Assembly: GCA_014281115.1 (NCBI GenBank)
Contig: JACONQ010000005.1
Location: 372,001 to 436,000 of the forward strand
DNA from: Laburnicola sp. R22_1
Taxonomy: Eukaryota > Ascomycota > Dothideomycetes > Pleosporales > Didymosphaeriaceae
DNA length: 64,000 nt
Direction of reading: 5' to 3'
The notes beneath the pieces are model-generated. The model ran no database searches, was not told the origin of the DNA, and saw nothing but the letters and a program-made list of their open reading frames with translations. Below, one piece after another: positions 11,169 to 23,878 of this stretch (within the stretch, counting starts at the first letter, position 1; each line of letters begins with the position of its first letter). A program made the position numbers and the translations under genes.

Positions 11169-12971
11169 GCTATAAAAATCTACTCGGAGTTCTAATATTC
11201 CAGCCCCGGCGCGACTGAGGCTGTAGAGGCTGTGATGCAGCACCTAAGGCCTCAGCAGCATCTATAGCCTTATTAATAAGCTTTTTTTCCCTTATGCCCT
11301 GCCTAGGTAGCCTTAATGCCTTTTTGCTACCTTTCTTAGCTATTTTTATACAATTCTTATAGTGTTGCTAAGCCCTGCGAGCCTGCTACTTCTAGGCTCG
11401 CTCAGCTGCCTAATCCGCCTTTGCCTTCGCTCGAGCTGCCTAAGCCTTAGCCCTTGCAACGCGCTTCTCTTAGAGTAGTCTAGCCTTTAGCTGCTAGCTA
11501 GCCCTCCAAGCCTTAGCTGCCTTAGTTTTTTGGAGTACTAGCTGCTCTGCCTTAGCCTCTTTTTGCTATAGACGATCACGTGCCTCCTGCACCTTCCTTA
11601 GGGACCAGAAAACAGCACCCCCTAAGTACTCAGTAGGCTGGTTATCCAGCAAAGGCTTGCCACGCTTCCTACGCCTCTTCTTATTGCCTAGTGCTGCTCT
11701 TAGTCCCTTATTTTCATGCTGTAGTAGCTGTTTTTGTACGGCAATTAAGTGCACTGTTCGGCTCAGCTTCTTTGCCTTATTACTATTCCCTATATCTACT
11801 GCAGCCTTTAGGAGCTGGTCGATTTTCCTCCAGTCAGACGCGCTAAGTACTGAGGTTGAGCTTTCTCTTGATTCCCGCTCGGGTAGGCTGGTCTTAGTGA
11901 ATCTCTTGAGTATAACCTCTGGGTTGAGTGGTGATATGCTAGTAGCCTCAAAGGCCTTAATAATCAATGGCTTCCTGAACGAGCTACCCCAAGCCCTCTA
12001 GAATAGGCTAAAGAAGTCTCTTTTTGCGATTGACAATAGTCCCTGGCACCTGTGTAGGAAGGCTAAGAGCTTAGCTAAGTAGGCAGTAGAGAGAGGCTTA
12101 AACATAACAATATTGAGCGGCTGTAGCGTATGCGTTGAATGAGGCGGAAATATAGCTAGGAGTATCCTATTCCGGTCATAGTAATTGATAAAATCCATAG
12201 TAAGGTGGGATCCATGGCCGTTCTCGTTATTTGTCTAGCCAGAAGGCGATGAGGTGATAAAGGCTGTGTTCCTAAGGGTTGATTTCTTTAACCCAGCTTG
12301 ATTGTAGGCTACCTGAGGCAGCCTGATAGATAAGGGCTGGATCTAGAGCCGATCCGTTGGCGCATATGCAGGCTAGGAGCGAAATCCACTTATGGCTACC
12401 ATCCTGAATAGCCTGCCTTACCTCCTTGCTCTCGTACAGCTGCCTACTAAAGATCCGCTTTAAGCGAGTAGTAATGCCTAGTAGGATGCCTTTTTCGTCC
12501 ATATTGTACGTGTGCTGAGGCTCGATATTGTATTGGCTAATTTTCTGCTGTAGTAGGTCGAAATATAGGCTGTACTTTGTCTCTGACTTGGCTTTGTGGC
12601 GATTGCTGTCCATTCCAGCTGTCTATCTTAAAACTAGATCAATGCTATGTCGCTTAACAAACTAATTAACCTAGTATATGCTAACGCTTGTTTTGGCTAT
12701 ACAGGCTGCAAAGTTCTGGATTATTTGCTGTGTAGGTAGTAGGCCTCGCTAAGTGAGTTTTTTGATATAGCGTATAAGCTCCTGCTCCTGTTGAGGGCGA
12801 AGTTTTCGTCGGTTGATTCCCTCAGCTGTACGCGACTGCGTTACAGCCTGGTGTCTCCAGGTGAGCGTAGAGCGTACAACGCTATGCTCCTTCGCGATTT
12901 TTGTATAGTTGATAGAGTCTCCAGGTTCTTGCGATTGTATCGCTTCAAGCGCAGCCTCAATTGACCCCATA
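11169..12971 (-). pseudogene. Pogo-type transposase (HTH + DDE_1), inactivated
   Basis: On the minus strand the frame starts near 12971 (MGSIEAALEAIQ...) with a psq-type helix-turn-helix region and the motif YTKIAKEHSVVRSTL. It continues into a DDE_1 core with YNMDEKGILLG near 12490-12520 and FPPHSTHTLQPL near 12120-12150. It ends in a Lys/Ala/Arg-rich tail near 11170. Stops interrupt it at several places, all explicable as CAA/CAG/TGG changes. The third catalytic position reads PLNIVMF, with Asn for the expected Asp. The largest open pieces are 12749-12971, 12272-12613, 11998-12198 and 11566-11967. It is a recently inactivated gene and a candidate parent for non-autonomous copies elsewhere. 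Confidence 0.85.
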
Positions 12972-13010
12972 TTGGTAGCGATAGGTGGTGTTGAAGCTTG
13001 AGGTGTTTTC

Positions 13011-13059
13011 GTGTTGAGCGCGCATTGAGGCTCGGCGCGCATTGACCCCGCACCCATGG
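13011..13059 (-). repeat. Right TIR of pogo-type element
   Basis: Perfect inverted partner of 11018-11066, followed by the TA target duplicate at 13060-13061. Confidence 0.9.
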
Positions 13060-13199
13060 TACAGACCAATTTAGCCGGTGCTTTTTCGCCCATGGTCCAC
13101 CTGGGAACGGGCAGAAAAAAAGGGTTGCCTCTCCCACCATTTCTCGCCACAAAAAGAGACTCTATCCCATTATTCTGCGTCCAGTGATCGAACCGACGC

Positions 13200-13205
13200 A
13201 AAAAG
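13200..13205 (-). terminator. RNA polymerase III terminator of tRNA-iMet
   Basis: Six A on the plus strand (T6 on the transcribed sense) lie 17 bases past the tRNA 3' end, the usual Pol III stop. Confidence 0.7.
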
Positions 13206-13221
13206 AAAGTATTCTTATTAT

Positions 13222-13292
13222 AGCTGAGATACGTTTCGATCGTATGCCCTCCGGGTTATGAGCCCGGCGCGCTTCCGCTGCGCCACTCAGCT
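13222..13292 (-). tRNA. Initiator tRNA-Met (CAU)
   Basis: The reverse complement folds fully. The acceptor stem AGCTGAG pairs with CTCAGCT without mismatch. The D arm is GCGC/GCGC, the anticodon stem CCGGG/CCCGG holds the loop CTCATAA, and the T stem ATACG/CGTAT holds the loop ATCGAAA. The A-U first pair and A in place of T at the start of the T loop mark a eukaryotic initiator rather than elongator tRNA. There is no intron, and CCA is not encoded. The gene is 71 nt and intact. Confidence 0.95.
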
Positions 13293-13802
13293 TCTGAATG
13301 CTTCTTTTTAAATTGATGAAAGCTTTTGAAAATTGGAAATATAAATACAGGGTTACAAAAAGGGTAAGACAGTGGCCTTTTTGCAGTGGTAGCGAGGTGC
13401 TAACGTGCTGTGCTAATGTGGGCATTGAAAGAAAATTCCGATGGTGGGGAGATGTGACTCATGCGGAGGGACCCGTGTTACACCACATTTCAGGGGCGGA
13501 TACGGGAAGAGGGAAGTTGGTGAAATCAAAGGTGTAAGGAACGGCGGCAGGACTCGAGAGGTCAATTCGATAAATGACCAATATTATATCACAACACTAC
13601 GCTTCTGACGCGGATCTATAAGGAAGAACAAGCCTCAAAACAATGACGTACAGCTGAGTATCGCGTAATGAACAACACCATCTGCTAATTCTTTTTCTCG
13701 CAAGAACTCATGCGCGCGAACAGCTCTGTGCTCGATCACTATTTCTATCCAATGCGCAGTGGTATAACTTCAACCATTCCATGTCCAACCCATCAAAATC
13801 AC
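13293..13802. other. Intergenic, no gene seen
   Basis: Spacer between the tRNA and the 3' end of the lipid kinase gene. The interval 13560-13802 probably includes the kinase 3' UTR. No conserved frame or structured RNA was recognised. Confidence 0.55.
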
Positions 13803-15418
13803 TCAAACACCCTTGGCCTCGAATGCATGGCCGCTCTTACTTAGCACAGTCCCTAGTGCCTTATGCACTTCGACCTGAAAAGGCTCAAAGGGCACCCGCT
13901 CTCCATCAATGCTGATATATCCGTCCCTTTGATTCTTCGGAATGATACGATACGCGCTGATCTTCTGGTAATCCACGTGCGGGAGATCGAAGAACCTGTG
14001 CTGCTCGACCGCTAGCAGCGTAGCAACTGCCTTGGACCGGCTGATGTCGGCTTTGATGCGTACCAAATCGAGGCAACCGTCCGAAGGAAGCGAGGCCGGG
14101 AAAAAGTTCGCATTAGGCGACATGTATGCAAGGTTTCCGGCGTAAAAGTTGCCGAGCGTATCGTGTGGAATCAGTTCCCATCCAGCGGGCAGAGGATCGG
14201 TGACGGTGCCATATCTAAGGGGCGGCAGACCGGTGTCAGGGGGCGGAAGCGGGCGGTCATCGTGGGTGCGGGGCGGCTTCGAAGACACGGCGCGGTAGAC
14301 TTCTCTTACTGCAGCCTTGGTGTCGTACTCGACCTTGACAGCTATGTCGGCCGGGTAGACAGTCTGCTTGAGTAGACGGACGAGGGCGCCGTAGGTGAAG
14401 CGGGCACTGCCCATCCAGCGGAGGTTCTCGGTCGCGAGATCGGTCTCGGCAACGACACCGACGGACTGCGAGAGGAAGGAGAGCATGCGGCGGTCACCCT
14501 GGGTGACGGAGACCAGATCCAGGGGCGTGCGGAGTCCCTTGACGACAGCTAAGGCTGCCAGGCTGGGGCTGTCGGTGCCGTTGCAGTTCAGACTCATGGC
14601 GTTTCCCGAACCGCAGGGCAGCTGGGCCACGGCCATCTTGACAAGGGCGCGGGCGGCATCGGCGCGCTGGCTCAGTCCGTTCCACACCTCGTGCGGGATG
14701 CCGTCGCCGGAGCAGCAGGCCACGACGTCGTAGGCGTCGATGTCCAGGTCGCGGGCGATGGCGATGCCGTGGCCGTTGTACTCGGTGTCCTGCACATGCA
14801 GCTCGCAGCGCGCGGCGGCGAGGATGGGGGCAATGTGCCTGTGGTAGAGCTTGTGGCCGTTGCCCTGGCCGCCAAAGGGGTTGACCAGCACCTTGATGCG
14901 CTTCTGGCGCTGCGCCGGGCCATATGCGTGCTCCATCAGCCGACGGGCCCACGCGGCCGCCAGCTGGCCGCCGGCCTTGTCGAGCCGGTAGCTGAAGATG
15001 CGCGGGCGCACCACGCGCTTGGACAAGGGGTGCGCATAGTGGACGAGGATGTCGCCGTCGCCGTCGCCCGAGGCTTCGGCCCAGAGCACGTTGAAGAAGG
15101 GGATGGTGCGCGTCGTCGTGTTCTCTGTCGGCCGTCAGTGGCAGACGACGCAGACGAGCCGGCGCGCTTACTGCGCGCAAGAGAGAGACAGCAGCCTGCA
15201 CCTTGGCCGCTCGCGTCGTCTGCAGCCCCTCAGATCAGCGGCTGCGTGTCCGTGGCGGCGACCTCACCTCACCTACCCTGCACAATCAGCGCGTCGGTGC
15301 CCAGCGTCAACGACGCGTTGCGGCCCACCGCGAGCGTGGGCGGCACGTCGACGCGCGCCGTCGCCGTGAGCGCGGGCTCCTGGTCCTGGAAGGGGTGGTC
15401 CACGGCGACGGAAGCCAT
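13803..15418 (-). CDS. Sphingoid long-chain-base kinase (LCB4/LCB5-like)
   Basis: Two exons, 15277-15418 and 13803-15124, encode 487 residues. The start at 15418 gives MASVAVDHPF and the splice joins ...LIVQ-ENTTTRTIPFFNVLWAEA, as in the family. The DAGK-type catalytic domain shows the nucleotide-binding NPFGGQGNG (residues about 129-137), SGDGIPHEVWNGL with its catalytic Asp (about 186) and LPCGSGNAMS (about 216). A second lobe ends with the family's GDGCLDLV-like segment and YISIDGERVPFEPFQVEV. By family it phosphorylates dihydrosphingosine and phytosphingosine to LCB phosphates on internal membranes, controlling ceramide balance. It lies 384 bp downstream of SEC26 on the same strand. The usual GGDG appears here as CSGDG, which keeps the key Asp. 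Confidence 0.92.
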
Positions 15419-15802
15419 GGTCACGACGAAGAGGACGATGAAGACGAAGAAGAGGCAGAAGAGGAAGAAGGACGTGGACGGGAGTGGCAGCTAGCCTCGA
15501 TCCTAGCGCTCGATACGGCTAGCACCACAGCTGCCACAGTACTCCCTTTACACAGTGTACCAACTTTCGACCAGAGTTGGAGTGCAACACAAGTTTTCAT
15601 CAAGTCTTGCAACTATAGCCATGCTACACATCCCCGGCTCAATCTTACCACGTGAATTTTCTATCCACCATGCCCTCATCAACATCATCCAAAGAAACAA
15701 TACCGCAAGCCGACAGACCAGCGCTGGGCGAATTCTTTGAATGCCCGCCCACCCCATCGTTGTGCCTTGATCGTCATCCACCCCCCACAGTGCTACAACA
15801 GC
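15419..15802. other. Spacer between SEC26 and the lipid kinase
   Basis: Contains a purine-rich GA/GAA stretch (about 15421-15480) just upstream of the kinase start, which produces misleading acidic open frames. It holds the SEC26 3' UTR and the kinase promoter. No gene. Confidence 0.6.
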
Positions 15803-18800
15803 TTATTTGTTCAAGCCCTTCAACGAGCCCAGACTCAATGCCAAACCTTGCGAACGACTTCGGATGCGAACGAAGCCTGTGATCGGGCCGTCCTGCCCCT
15901 CTTGCTCTATGCTCAGATTGGCGAGAGCATCCTCGCCTGCGAAAACATCAGTATAATAAGCACCAATCAAGTAGCAATCAGAAAGACTCACCGAATACGC
16001 TTCTGGCGTACAAATTCGCCGACAAAAATTGGCAGTCGCCCTTCATTGACGCTTCGGGCGTAAGGCAGCTCATGTTCGTAGAAGCCATGAGCTGCTTCAA
16101 GAAGTCCCGAAGCGTCTTGGCCTTGGAATTGATGTTGACCTTGTTTTCCCATTCGAATTCGGTCCACATGGTTCGGAACTGCGTCTCCGTGCACTGCGCT
16201 GGCTTGATGTAATCCATAATGTCTATGTGAACATCGTTCAGAATGACAACGTTGGAATCAACGCCCTTCTCGCTACAGGGTTGTTAGCACCCCCACAAGA
16301 TCTAATGAGACTGGTGAAGCATACCCCTCGTATATTATATTGCCAAAGATTACGCCAGTGTCGGTAGAAGAGACTTCGTGTGTCAGTGTGGGCATTCAAG
16401 GGTGTAGTAACCAGGAATTACCTTTGATGGTGGCTTGGAGGTTGATGAAATCGTGCGGGCCCACGTTTTGCGTGGGAGGTCGCTCCACAACCTTGAGGTC
16501 GCCAAGCGTGGCAAACTCGACAGTGAGGTTCTGGAGAGTTTCGGTCGTCTGGTTAACAAGCAAGACATCCAAAACAATGTCAAACTGGTGCACTTTAATA
16601 TAGGCTTCAGCGTAGACTGGATCCGAAAAGCCGGTGAGCTGTTGCACTCGACTGAGCTTCGAGGTGAGATCTTCCGTGGCCGTGTCACCTCCAGTCGCTC
16701 TTTCGAGATCCTGCTCAACCTCATCCATACCGTCTGCGTCCTTCTTTTTTAGTTGTCGTATCGAGAAAGTATCGTCGACGTTGATTGCAGATTTGGCTTT
16801 CTCGGATGCTTCTTTGGCCGCTCGCTTCTTCTCCTCCGCTTGGACCATTATCCTGAAAGACTTCCGAGTATCCTCCAAGTATACAGCCTCGAGCTCCTTC
16901 TTCTGCGAAAATTCAGATAGTGATCGCACACAAGACATGATGCGATCGACTGAATCCTCGTCTATGAATGTCTTGACGAACTGTGACTGGCCAACGCGGA
17001 TAATAGAGATCATGATGAGCATTGCCTCGGCTCGCAGACGGTTGGTATGTGCGGTCTCCTGCGATATTTCTGAATGACGGATCACGAGCTTGGTAAGTGT
17101 GCTAGATAGGACGGCTGCAAGGTAGTAGTCGCCATCAAGAATGAGCTGGCGCAGTGGGGGCTTCTGCGAGTTTTTGACAGCTTCGAGTTTCGCCTTGGCG
17201 GCAGCGGAAGACGTGAGTGCACTTTCAGTAGCATATGTGCCATCTGCGAGCACTTTGCGTGAACCTGAGGGTGCTGCAGGCCTTGGGTGACCGTTGACTT
17301 GGTCGGTAGGTTCCTTACCCTCTGACGCCTCGTCCAACAGCCTCTGTTCTGAGCCAAGAATAGGGATCTCCCCGAGTGATGCGAGGATTCCTTTCCTTGC
17401 ATCTCGAATATCCTTGGGTTCCAGCGAAAACTCTCCGATAATCCAAAGAACACCACGATACACTTTTCCAGCGCGGATTTCGCCAAGGGTAGCGATAAGA
17501 CGCTGCACAATAGACGCTCTGAGATCCGGAAATCGCTCCACGACTTCCTTCACGAAAGAGATAACGTCTACGGCAGATGCATTACTGCTAACATCGGAAA
17601 TGAAGTCCATGAGCGAGCCCACTACGCTTGCAGCGACTTCTGGGAACTTGATTGCCGACTGGTGGATAGAGGAGATTAGGAGTGATCGATACTCGGAATT
17701 CTTCTCGTACTGTTCGTCGACGGTTTTCATTAGCTCTTTCTTGAGCAAAAGGACGACTTCTTCAACGTTCCTGCTTGTAACCATCTCAAGTGCAATGCGA
17801 AGGGCTTTCTTCCGCACATCAAGGTCAGGGCTGGACAGAACACGAAGGACCTCCATGGTCAAATCGTCCAAAACACCCTCATTCTTAGCCCGCAATTGAT
17901 CCACGCGCTCCAGGACGATAAGCTTCACATTGTTATCAGGCTCTTTGATTGCGAGTTCAACGAACTTTCCTGCGGCAGCCTTCACAGCTACCGGATTGGC
18001 AGTGAGGGTGGTGAGCGCGTGGGCAGCTTCGTAGATGACCGTCGACACACTAGACTCTAGCAAATCGAAAATCAACCGGAGATATCGGGCCTTGTTTTGG
18101 GGGTTGGTGATGGCATCTTTCCTAATGAACTCAAGCTCAGCTAGGAGTACGAGCTCGTCGTGGTTCGGAATTGAGTCAAAAACTGTGCTCAGGTACTCCA
18201 ACGCCTTGTCGTGACTGATAGATGCAAGCGCAGCAAAGGCATTGCGCTTGCAGGTCGCGTCGTTTTCGTCGTCTAGGAAGGTGACGAGAAGGTCGGGAGC
18301 ATCTGGAAGCAGTTCGGGCAGATGCGTAAAGATGGAGGCAATTGCAAAGGTGGCATTCTTGCGTACATAGGCGTGCCTGTGTGTAAGGCATTGGCGGACG
18401 GGCTCTGCAGGAAATATTAGTACCAGGCTGAGGGGACACAAGCCGAAATACTTACGAAGGAGAGGCTCCACAAGCTCGGCGTCCCGCAACTTTGTTCTGA
18501 AAACCGTCAACAGTGTCCCATCAGGCATACTTGAGTTCATACACGAAGCGCAGCGTGTTTCCTCGTACGTATTCATTGGGGGCTTGGAGGTCGAAGCGTA
18601 AAGCATTGCTGTATGGCGTCAGTTACTTTGACGCTAAGTAGAGTCATGCATGCACGCACCAGACCAAAATCCATTCCTGCCGCAGCTTTCCTTGGCCGTC
18701 GTATTTCGGACACACTTCGAGAAACAGATACAGTAGCTTCTTCAGCGCTTTGGACTTGGACGGCATGACGAATCGTATTATGTGCATGAGCAGACCGGCT

Positions 18801-19075
18801 TGTGGATCGCCGTTCAGCATTATGGAGAGGATCTTCTTCTGCGGACGTGTCAGCGGCCGCCTCGAAGGGGCGCGGGGCAAGTTGAGGGGTGCATCCATAC
18901 CATGGTCTCGATCTTCTGCTCGTCGGACCCCTTCTCAAGCGCGTTCTTGAGGTCATTCTGCGAAGGGACGTCGGCAGCATTGTCCTGGTGGACCTGTGGA
19001 CAGGCGTCAGCGGGGAGCTGCAGCAGCGGACGAGGGCGCTACCAAGCTGTACGAGTTCTCCAGAAAGGTCGCCAT
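15803..19075 (-). CDS. SEC26: Coatomer subunit beta (beta-COP)
   Basis: Nine exons on the minus strand: 19043-19075, 18901-18993, 18660-18838, 18531-18608, 18456-18496, 16422-18404, 16325-16373, 15992-16272 and 15803-15936. They join in frame to 956 residues, the usual size for fungal beta-COP. The start gives MATFLENSYSL, followed by VHQDNAADVPS. The N-terminal adaptin-like solenoid includes HRHAYVRKNATFAI and AALASISHDKALEYL. A charged linker follows (near residues 470-530), then the coatomer beta C-terminal appendage with FINLQATIK, MDYIKPAQC and EFEWENKVNIN, ending VRIRSRSQGLALSLG. By family it is a COPI coat subunit that retrieves cargo from Golgi to ER. It shares a 479-bp divergent intergenic region with mago nashi. 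Exon count is high for a fungus, but every junction keeps frame. Confidence 0.95.
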
Positions 19076-19554
19076 GCTGCCAGCCTAGCCGCGTCCTCTG
19101 CTGTGCGTGGGCAAGCTCGCGTGGTCCGGCGGCAGTGCTTCTGGCTGCGCGCAGTCGGCGAGGGGTCCTGTAGGCGTCCTGGAGAGAGGCGGGCGGGCTG
19201 CTACGTGGAAGGCGATGAACGCAGAAATTCGCTGTGCGGGCGGAGCAGAGCTGGCGGCGAGCGAGGCAGGATGAAGGAGGAATTGGCGTGCGCCAATGGG
19301 TGGCTTCGTGGGTGCGGGCGCGCTCCGGTCGGGTCGACAGCTTCACTGTGCAAAGGTGTCTCTTGCTCGACAAAGTGCTGCTGCCGTCTGGTGGTCCCAG
19401 ACGGCGCCAAGCGCTCGGCTAACAAGGCGACCAGGGTCCGCCGCCGACCATGGGCGATGGTGAACGGCCATATCCCTATGTTACTCGTTCCACCCTCTCC
19501 CTCCTCACTCACACAGCTCACTCGCCACCCAGGTAGCCAGTACGCTCGCCCGCC
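19076..19554. promoter_or_regulatory. Shared divergent promoter region of SEC26 and mago nashi
   Basis: 479 bp between two divergent start codons. A pyrimidine-rich stretch (CCACCCTCTCCCTCCTCACTC, about 19490-19510) lies just upstream of the mago start, and many C/G-rich blocks occur in the middle. No TATA box was seen. Co-regulation of the two genes is inference. Confidence 0.5.
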
Positions 19555-20358
19555 ATGAGCTCGGATAAGATCAACAATGAGCCGTTCTACCTGCGCTACT
19601 AGTAGGCTCCCTGCAGGTGCTGCGAAAAGCACGTGTCGATGCTGACAAGGCGTAGCTCTGGTCACCAAGGGCGCTTCGGCCATGAGTTCCTAGGTCAGTG
19701 GTCCTTGTCCTACTTTGAGCAGGTGTGTGGCCCGACTGACTCTCCGCAGAATTCGATTTCCGTGTGCTGGGCAACGGCAGCAGTGCGTCCGCGCGCTACG
19801 CGAACAACTCCAACTACCGAAATGACTCGCTGATTCGGAAAGAGAGTAAGAGTAACGTACCAGATCTGAACCGTCTGCTGACTTGGCCAGTGTGCGTGAG
19901 CCATGCCATGGTCAACGAGATCAGGCGGATTGTGAAGGAAAGCGAGATCTTGAAGTGAGTGTGGAAGGGCCCTATCCAAGATATAGCACACTAACAATGT
20001 CCCTAGGGAAGACGACACCAAATGGCCGCAGAAGAACAAGGACGGCCGTCAGGAGCTGGAAATCAGGTTGGGCAACGAGCACATTTCCTTTGAGGTAGGC
20101 AACAGCGCACATCTACGTCTCTGCGTTACAGTGACTTATTGCACTGAGTGTCATGGCTGACACTGTCCAGACGGCGAAGATCGGTTCCCTCCAGGATGTA
20201 TCCGAGTCTTCAGACCCAGAAGGCCTCCGCGTCTTCTACTATCTCGTGCAGGACCTGAAGGCCCTCGTGTTCTCGCTCATCTCTCTGCACTTCAAGGTAG
20301 TGTCCCTTTGACACGTCCACTATATGCACTTACACTTGGCTAGATCAAGCCTATCTGA
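19555..20358 (+). CDS. mago: Mago nashi, exon junction complex core subunit
   Basis: Six exons, 19555-19601, 19656-19693, 19750-19954, 20007-20094, 20171-20296 and 20344-20358, give 172 residues in frame. The start is [21 protein letters not shown]. Further hallmarks are [28 protein letters not shown] [42 protein letters not shown] and the C-terminal LISLHFKIKPI. These cover the whole Mago fold (beta sheet plus long helix that binds Y14). The family forms the Mago-Y14 heterodimer that locks eIF4A3 on spliced mRNA. The last exon encodes only four residues and a stop. One intron has a textbook branch site (CTAAC at 19991). The protein is about 25 residues longer than animal Mago, with an extra Asn/Ser-rich loop. 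Its presence fits an intron-rich fungal genome. Confidence 0.95.
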
Positions 20359-21073
20359 GGACGAGCGCCTGGGACGGTGGGGGTTTGCTTTTTGCGCCCA
20401 CGCAGCGAATCGGCTAGGAGGGAAACGAGGGAATCGAGGGGGGTTCGGAAACAACGATGGCTATTTGGGGGGGAAGGAGGCGCCTGGAGTCGGTGTAAAA
20501 TCGTCGGTACAAAGATTAGCCATGAAGGCAGCAGCGTACAGCATGGGTGGGCGAGGCTAGCGGGGAAATGCACAACTTGTTGGACGTTCTTTACGCAGTC
20601 ACAGTCCACCATTCAAGCACACGATTCAACCCCAACGCCAAGCGGCTTGCCACTGGGCCGGGTCCGCATCGACTCCCGTTCGTTCGCGTGGAGGCATGGT
20701 GAATGCAGGCAGGCCCTTCACATGGGTATAGTTGGTTTCTCGACGCGGATGGCGCAACAGGGCGCCTGGCGGTGCGTAGGGGTAAAAGGGTGTGGGAGGC
20801 CATTCATCCCACCCGGCTCCAGCGTTAAGACGTCGCACAGGTGCGTCCCACGCGGGCTAGCGGCGTGGCGCCTTCCCCGCGCTGGTACGAGTAAGCCTGC
20901 AGGCCTCAGCTGGACAGCCGTCACTCGAGTCAGTGCGCGTCGCCCATAACATGACATGCCACGACCGCTGGCCCTGGACCCCCGTTGCCGCTTGGTTTTT
21001 CGTCCTGGATTCCGCTTGCGCGCCCATGGTTGTGTAGATTCATTGTCTGGAGCCTGCCCCCGTTCTGCCGGCC
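20359..21073. other. Intergenic between mago and the GID4-like gene
   Basis: GC-rich spacer of 715 bp. It should hold the mago 3' UTR and the promoter and leader of the next gene. Open frames on both strands lack conserved content. Confidence 0.55.
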
Positions 21074-22222
21074 ATGCCTACCGACGACATGGCCGCCATG
21101 CGCACGCCGCCCGCCGACGAACACGAGAGCGCTCTGGCCGGGCGGTCGGCATGCCCGCCAGACGAGCTGCGCATTCACCCATTGCACCCGTCGACCAACG
21201 CGCCGTCTTCACGCCATGCGGCCGACGATGAAGCGTCCATGGATGCGTCAGCGCAGCAACCGACGCCTCCTCCCGCCGACGCAGCACCGTCGTCGTCAGA
21301 ATCGCGCCCCAAGCCCATAGAAGCACCCGTCGAAGGCCCCATCCGAGACACACCCACGCCCATGAGCGCAGCAGACGATAGCGCCGAAGACCAACGGAAC
21401 ACGCATCCGTCGCCGCTTTCCACCACCGCTCCAGCGCCCGTGCCCTGGGCGCAACAGAGATGTCTGGTATCGCCACACACAAGCCACAGAGTGCGTACCC
21501 CTTGCCTGTTGTAAGAGGCCTGCGCGCCGACTGTTGCTCACCCCACCCGCAGTTCCTTCCCAACTCGTCGTCGTCGCTCCTCTGCCCCGGCAGCCGCTTC
21601 AAGGGAAACCAGACCTCGGACCGCCAACAGTACGAAGTGGAAGTCGAGATCAAATATGTGGACATGCGCGAGTCGTTCTTGTGCGGCTACTTGCGCATCA
21701 AAGGTGCGCACACGACTTTGAGACGCGCTCTTGCGATTAACGCTCTGCAGGACTAACAGAAGACCACCCAAGCCTAACGACGTATTTCGAAGGCGAGATA
21801 ATTGGCAGCAAATACACATTCATCACACAACACCCGGAATGGGGTTCCAATGAAAAGGTCGATCGGCAGCACTGGGGTAGGTTCTCGGCGTACAAGCCCC
21901 TCTCCAAATACTCGTCACGGCCGGAGCTGGCCACAAAGGACTGGATGCAGAAGGAGCACCTTTTCATGCGCTGGAAGGAATACTTCCTGGTCCCGGACCA
22001 TCGTGTGAAAACGATCAATGGCGCGAGCTTCGAGGGTTTTTACTACATCTGCTTCAACCAGGTTTCCGGCAGCATCGAAGGCATCTACTTTCACGCCAAG
22101 AGCGAGAAGTGAGTTTGATCTCCCAGCGGATGGGGAAATTGCTAATAGTAGACAGATTCCAGAAGCTGCAGCTAGAACACGTTCAGGACCGCGGGTGCCA
22201 GGGCGCGATCGAGTTCCGATGA
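21074..22222 (+). CDS. GID4/VID24-like E3 ligase substrate receptor
   Basis: Four exons, 21074-21490, 21553-21703, 21751-22108 and 22156-22222, join to 330 residues. The first ~140 residues are Pro/Ser/Ala-rich and probably disordered. The VID24 domain follows: LCPGSRFKGNQTSDRQ, YEVEVEIKYVDMRESFLCGYLRIKGLT, YFEGEIIG, WGSNEKVDRQHWGRF, MRWKEYFLVPDH and GFYYICFNQVSGSIEGIYFHAKSEKFQKL. In the family this beta-barrel binds N-terminal proline degrons and brings gluconeogenic enzymes to the GID/CTLH ubiquitin ligase on return to glucose. An in-frame ATG at 21089 is an alternative start. The domain is complete, ending soon after the last helix. Identity as GID4 rather than a paralogue such as GID10 cannot be settled from sequence alone. 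Confidence 0.88.
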
Positions 22223-22651
22223 TTATGAGTTGCCACGGCCGGACTAGACCATGTACATGTGAATACAAACGGGCGCGGCCATAGCGCCGCGTTTTACCTC
22301 TCCTTCTTACGCCTGTACAGATCCTACTCTTTGTCTACGTACTATTTTTATTGAGGCCGCCTTCCTAGCAGTGCGCGATTGAAGGCAGGCTTGGGCTTTG
22401 CCTCGCTTGGTATTTATAACGATTTCAAAGTGCTAGTGTTTGCTTCTGAATGAGACTGGAATTGTTACGTCATGCGTGAGCGTGCGCGAGCTCCACAGAG
22501 GTGAATCGCGGTGCGGGTTTAGACGACCCAACTAGGTAGCGGAAAAGCTTGACTCCACCTCCACACTGCACCTCGCATCTCGGCCAAAAGCCAGCCACGA
22601 AACCTACCCACACCCACGCTCAAGCTGGTGAACCTCACCCCCTATAGTATC
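22223..22651. other. Intergenic, tandem promoter region
   Basis: 429 bp between the GID4-like stop and the TRM8 start, both on the plus strand. No gene or clear motif beyond a C-rich leader (CACACCCACGCTC near 22610). Confidence 0.5.
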
Positions 22652-23650
<999 letters not shown>

Positions 23651-23878
23651 AGGCTGCGTGCTCCGGTTATGGCATGACGAGGTTTGCGATACGTCTTGAA
23701 CAATGCGCGATACCACTGAAAAGGCAATACAGTACGTATATTTGATAGGTTCGCTGCCTATAGACAAATTATCTAGGCTTTGCCAGGACCCACTCAAACA
23801 ACATACGCCAACCAAACGCCGCGCTTGAACGATGTCTGCCATCCGGTTCACTATCAACACTACAGACCTTCTCTAGCC

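Larger units (their letters stand above)
11018..13059 (-). mobile_element. GC-richer pogo/Tigger-type transposon with 49-bp TIRs
   Basis: A 2042-bp element bounded by perfect 49-bp inverted repeats (11018-11066 and 13011-13059, outer end CCATGGGTGCGGGGTCAATG) and flanked by TA (11016-11017, 13060-13061). Its minus-strand transposase has several stops. It is far less AT-rich than the pogo-like copies in the AT blocks. It differs from them in sequence and so is a separate family. It sits inside the gene island about 160 bp from the tRNA gene. Confidence 0.9.

Noticed and set aside
13184..13194. GGTTCGATC-like B box on the minus strand downstream of the tRNA
   Set aside because: The flanking bases do not form a T stem and no acceptor or anticodon arm can be built; not a second tRNA.
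14691..15494. 267-aa plus-strand frame opposite the lipid kinase
   Set aside because: Shadow of the GC-rich kinase coding sequence and of the GA-rich repeat; the minus-strand protein has clear motifs.
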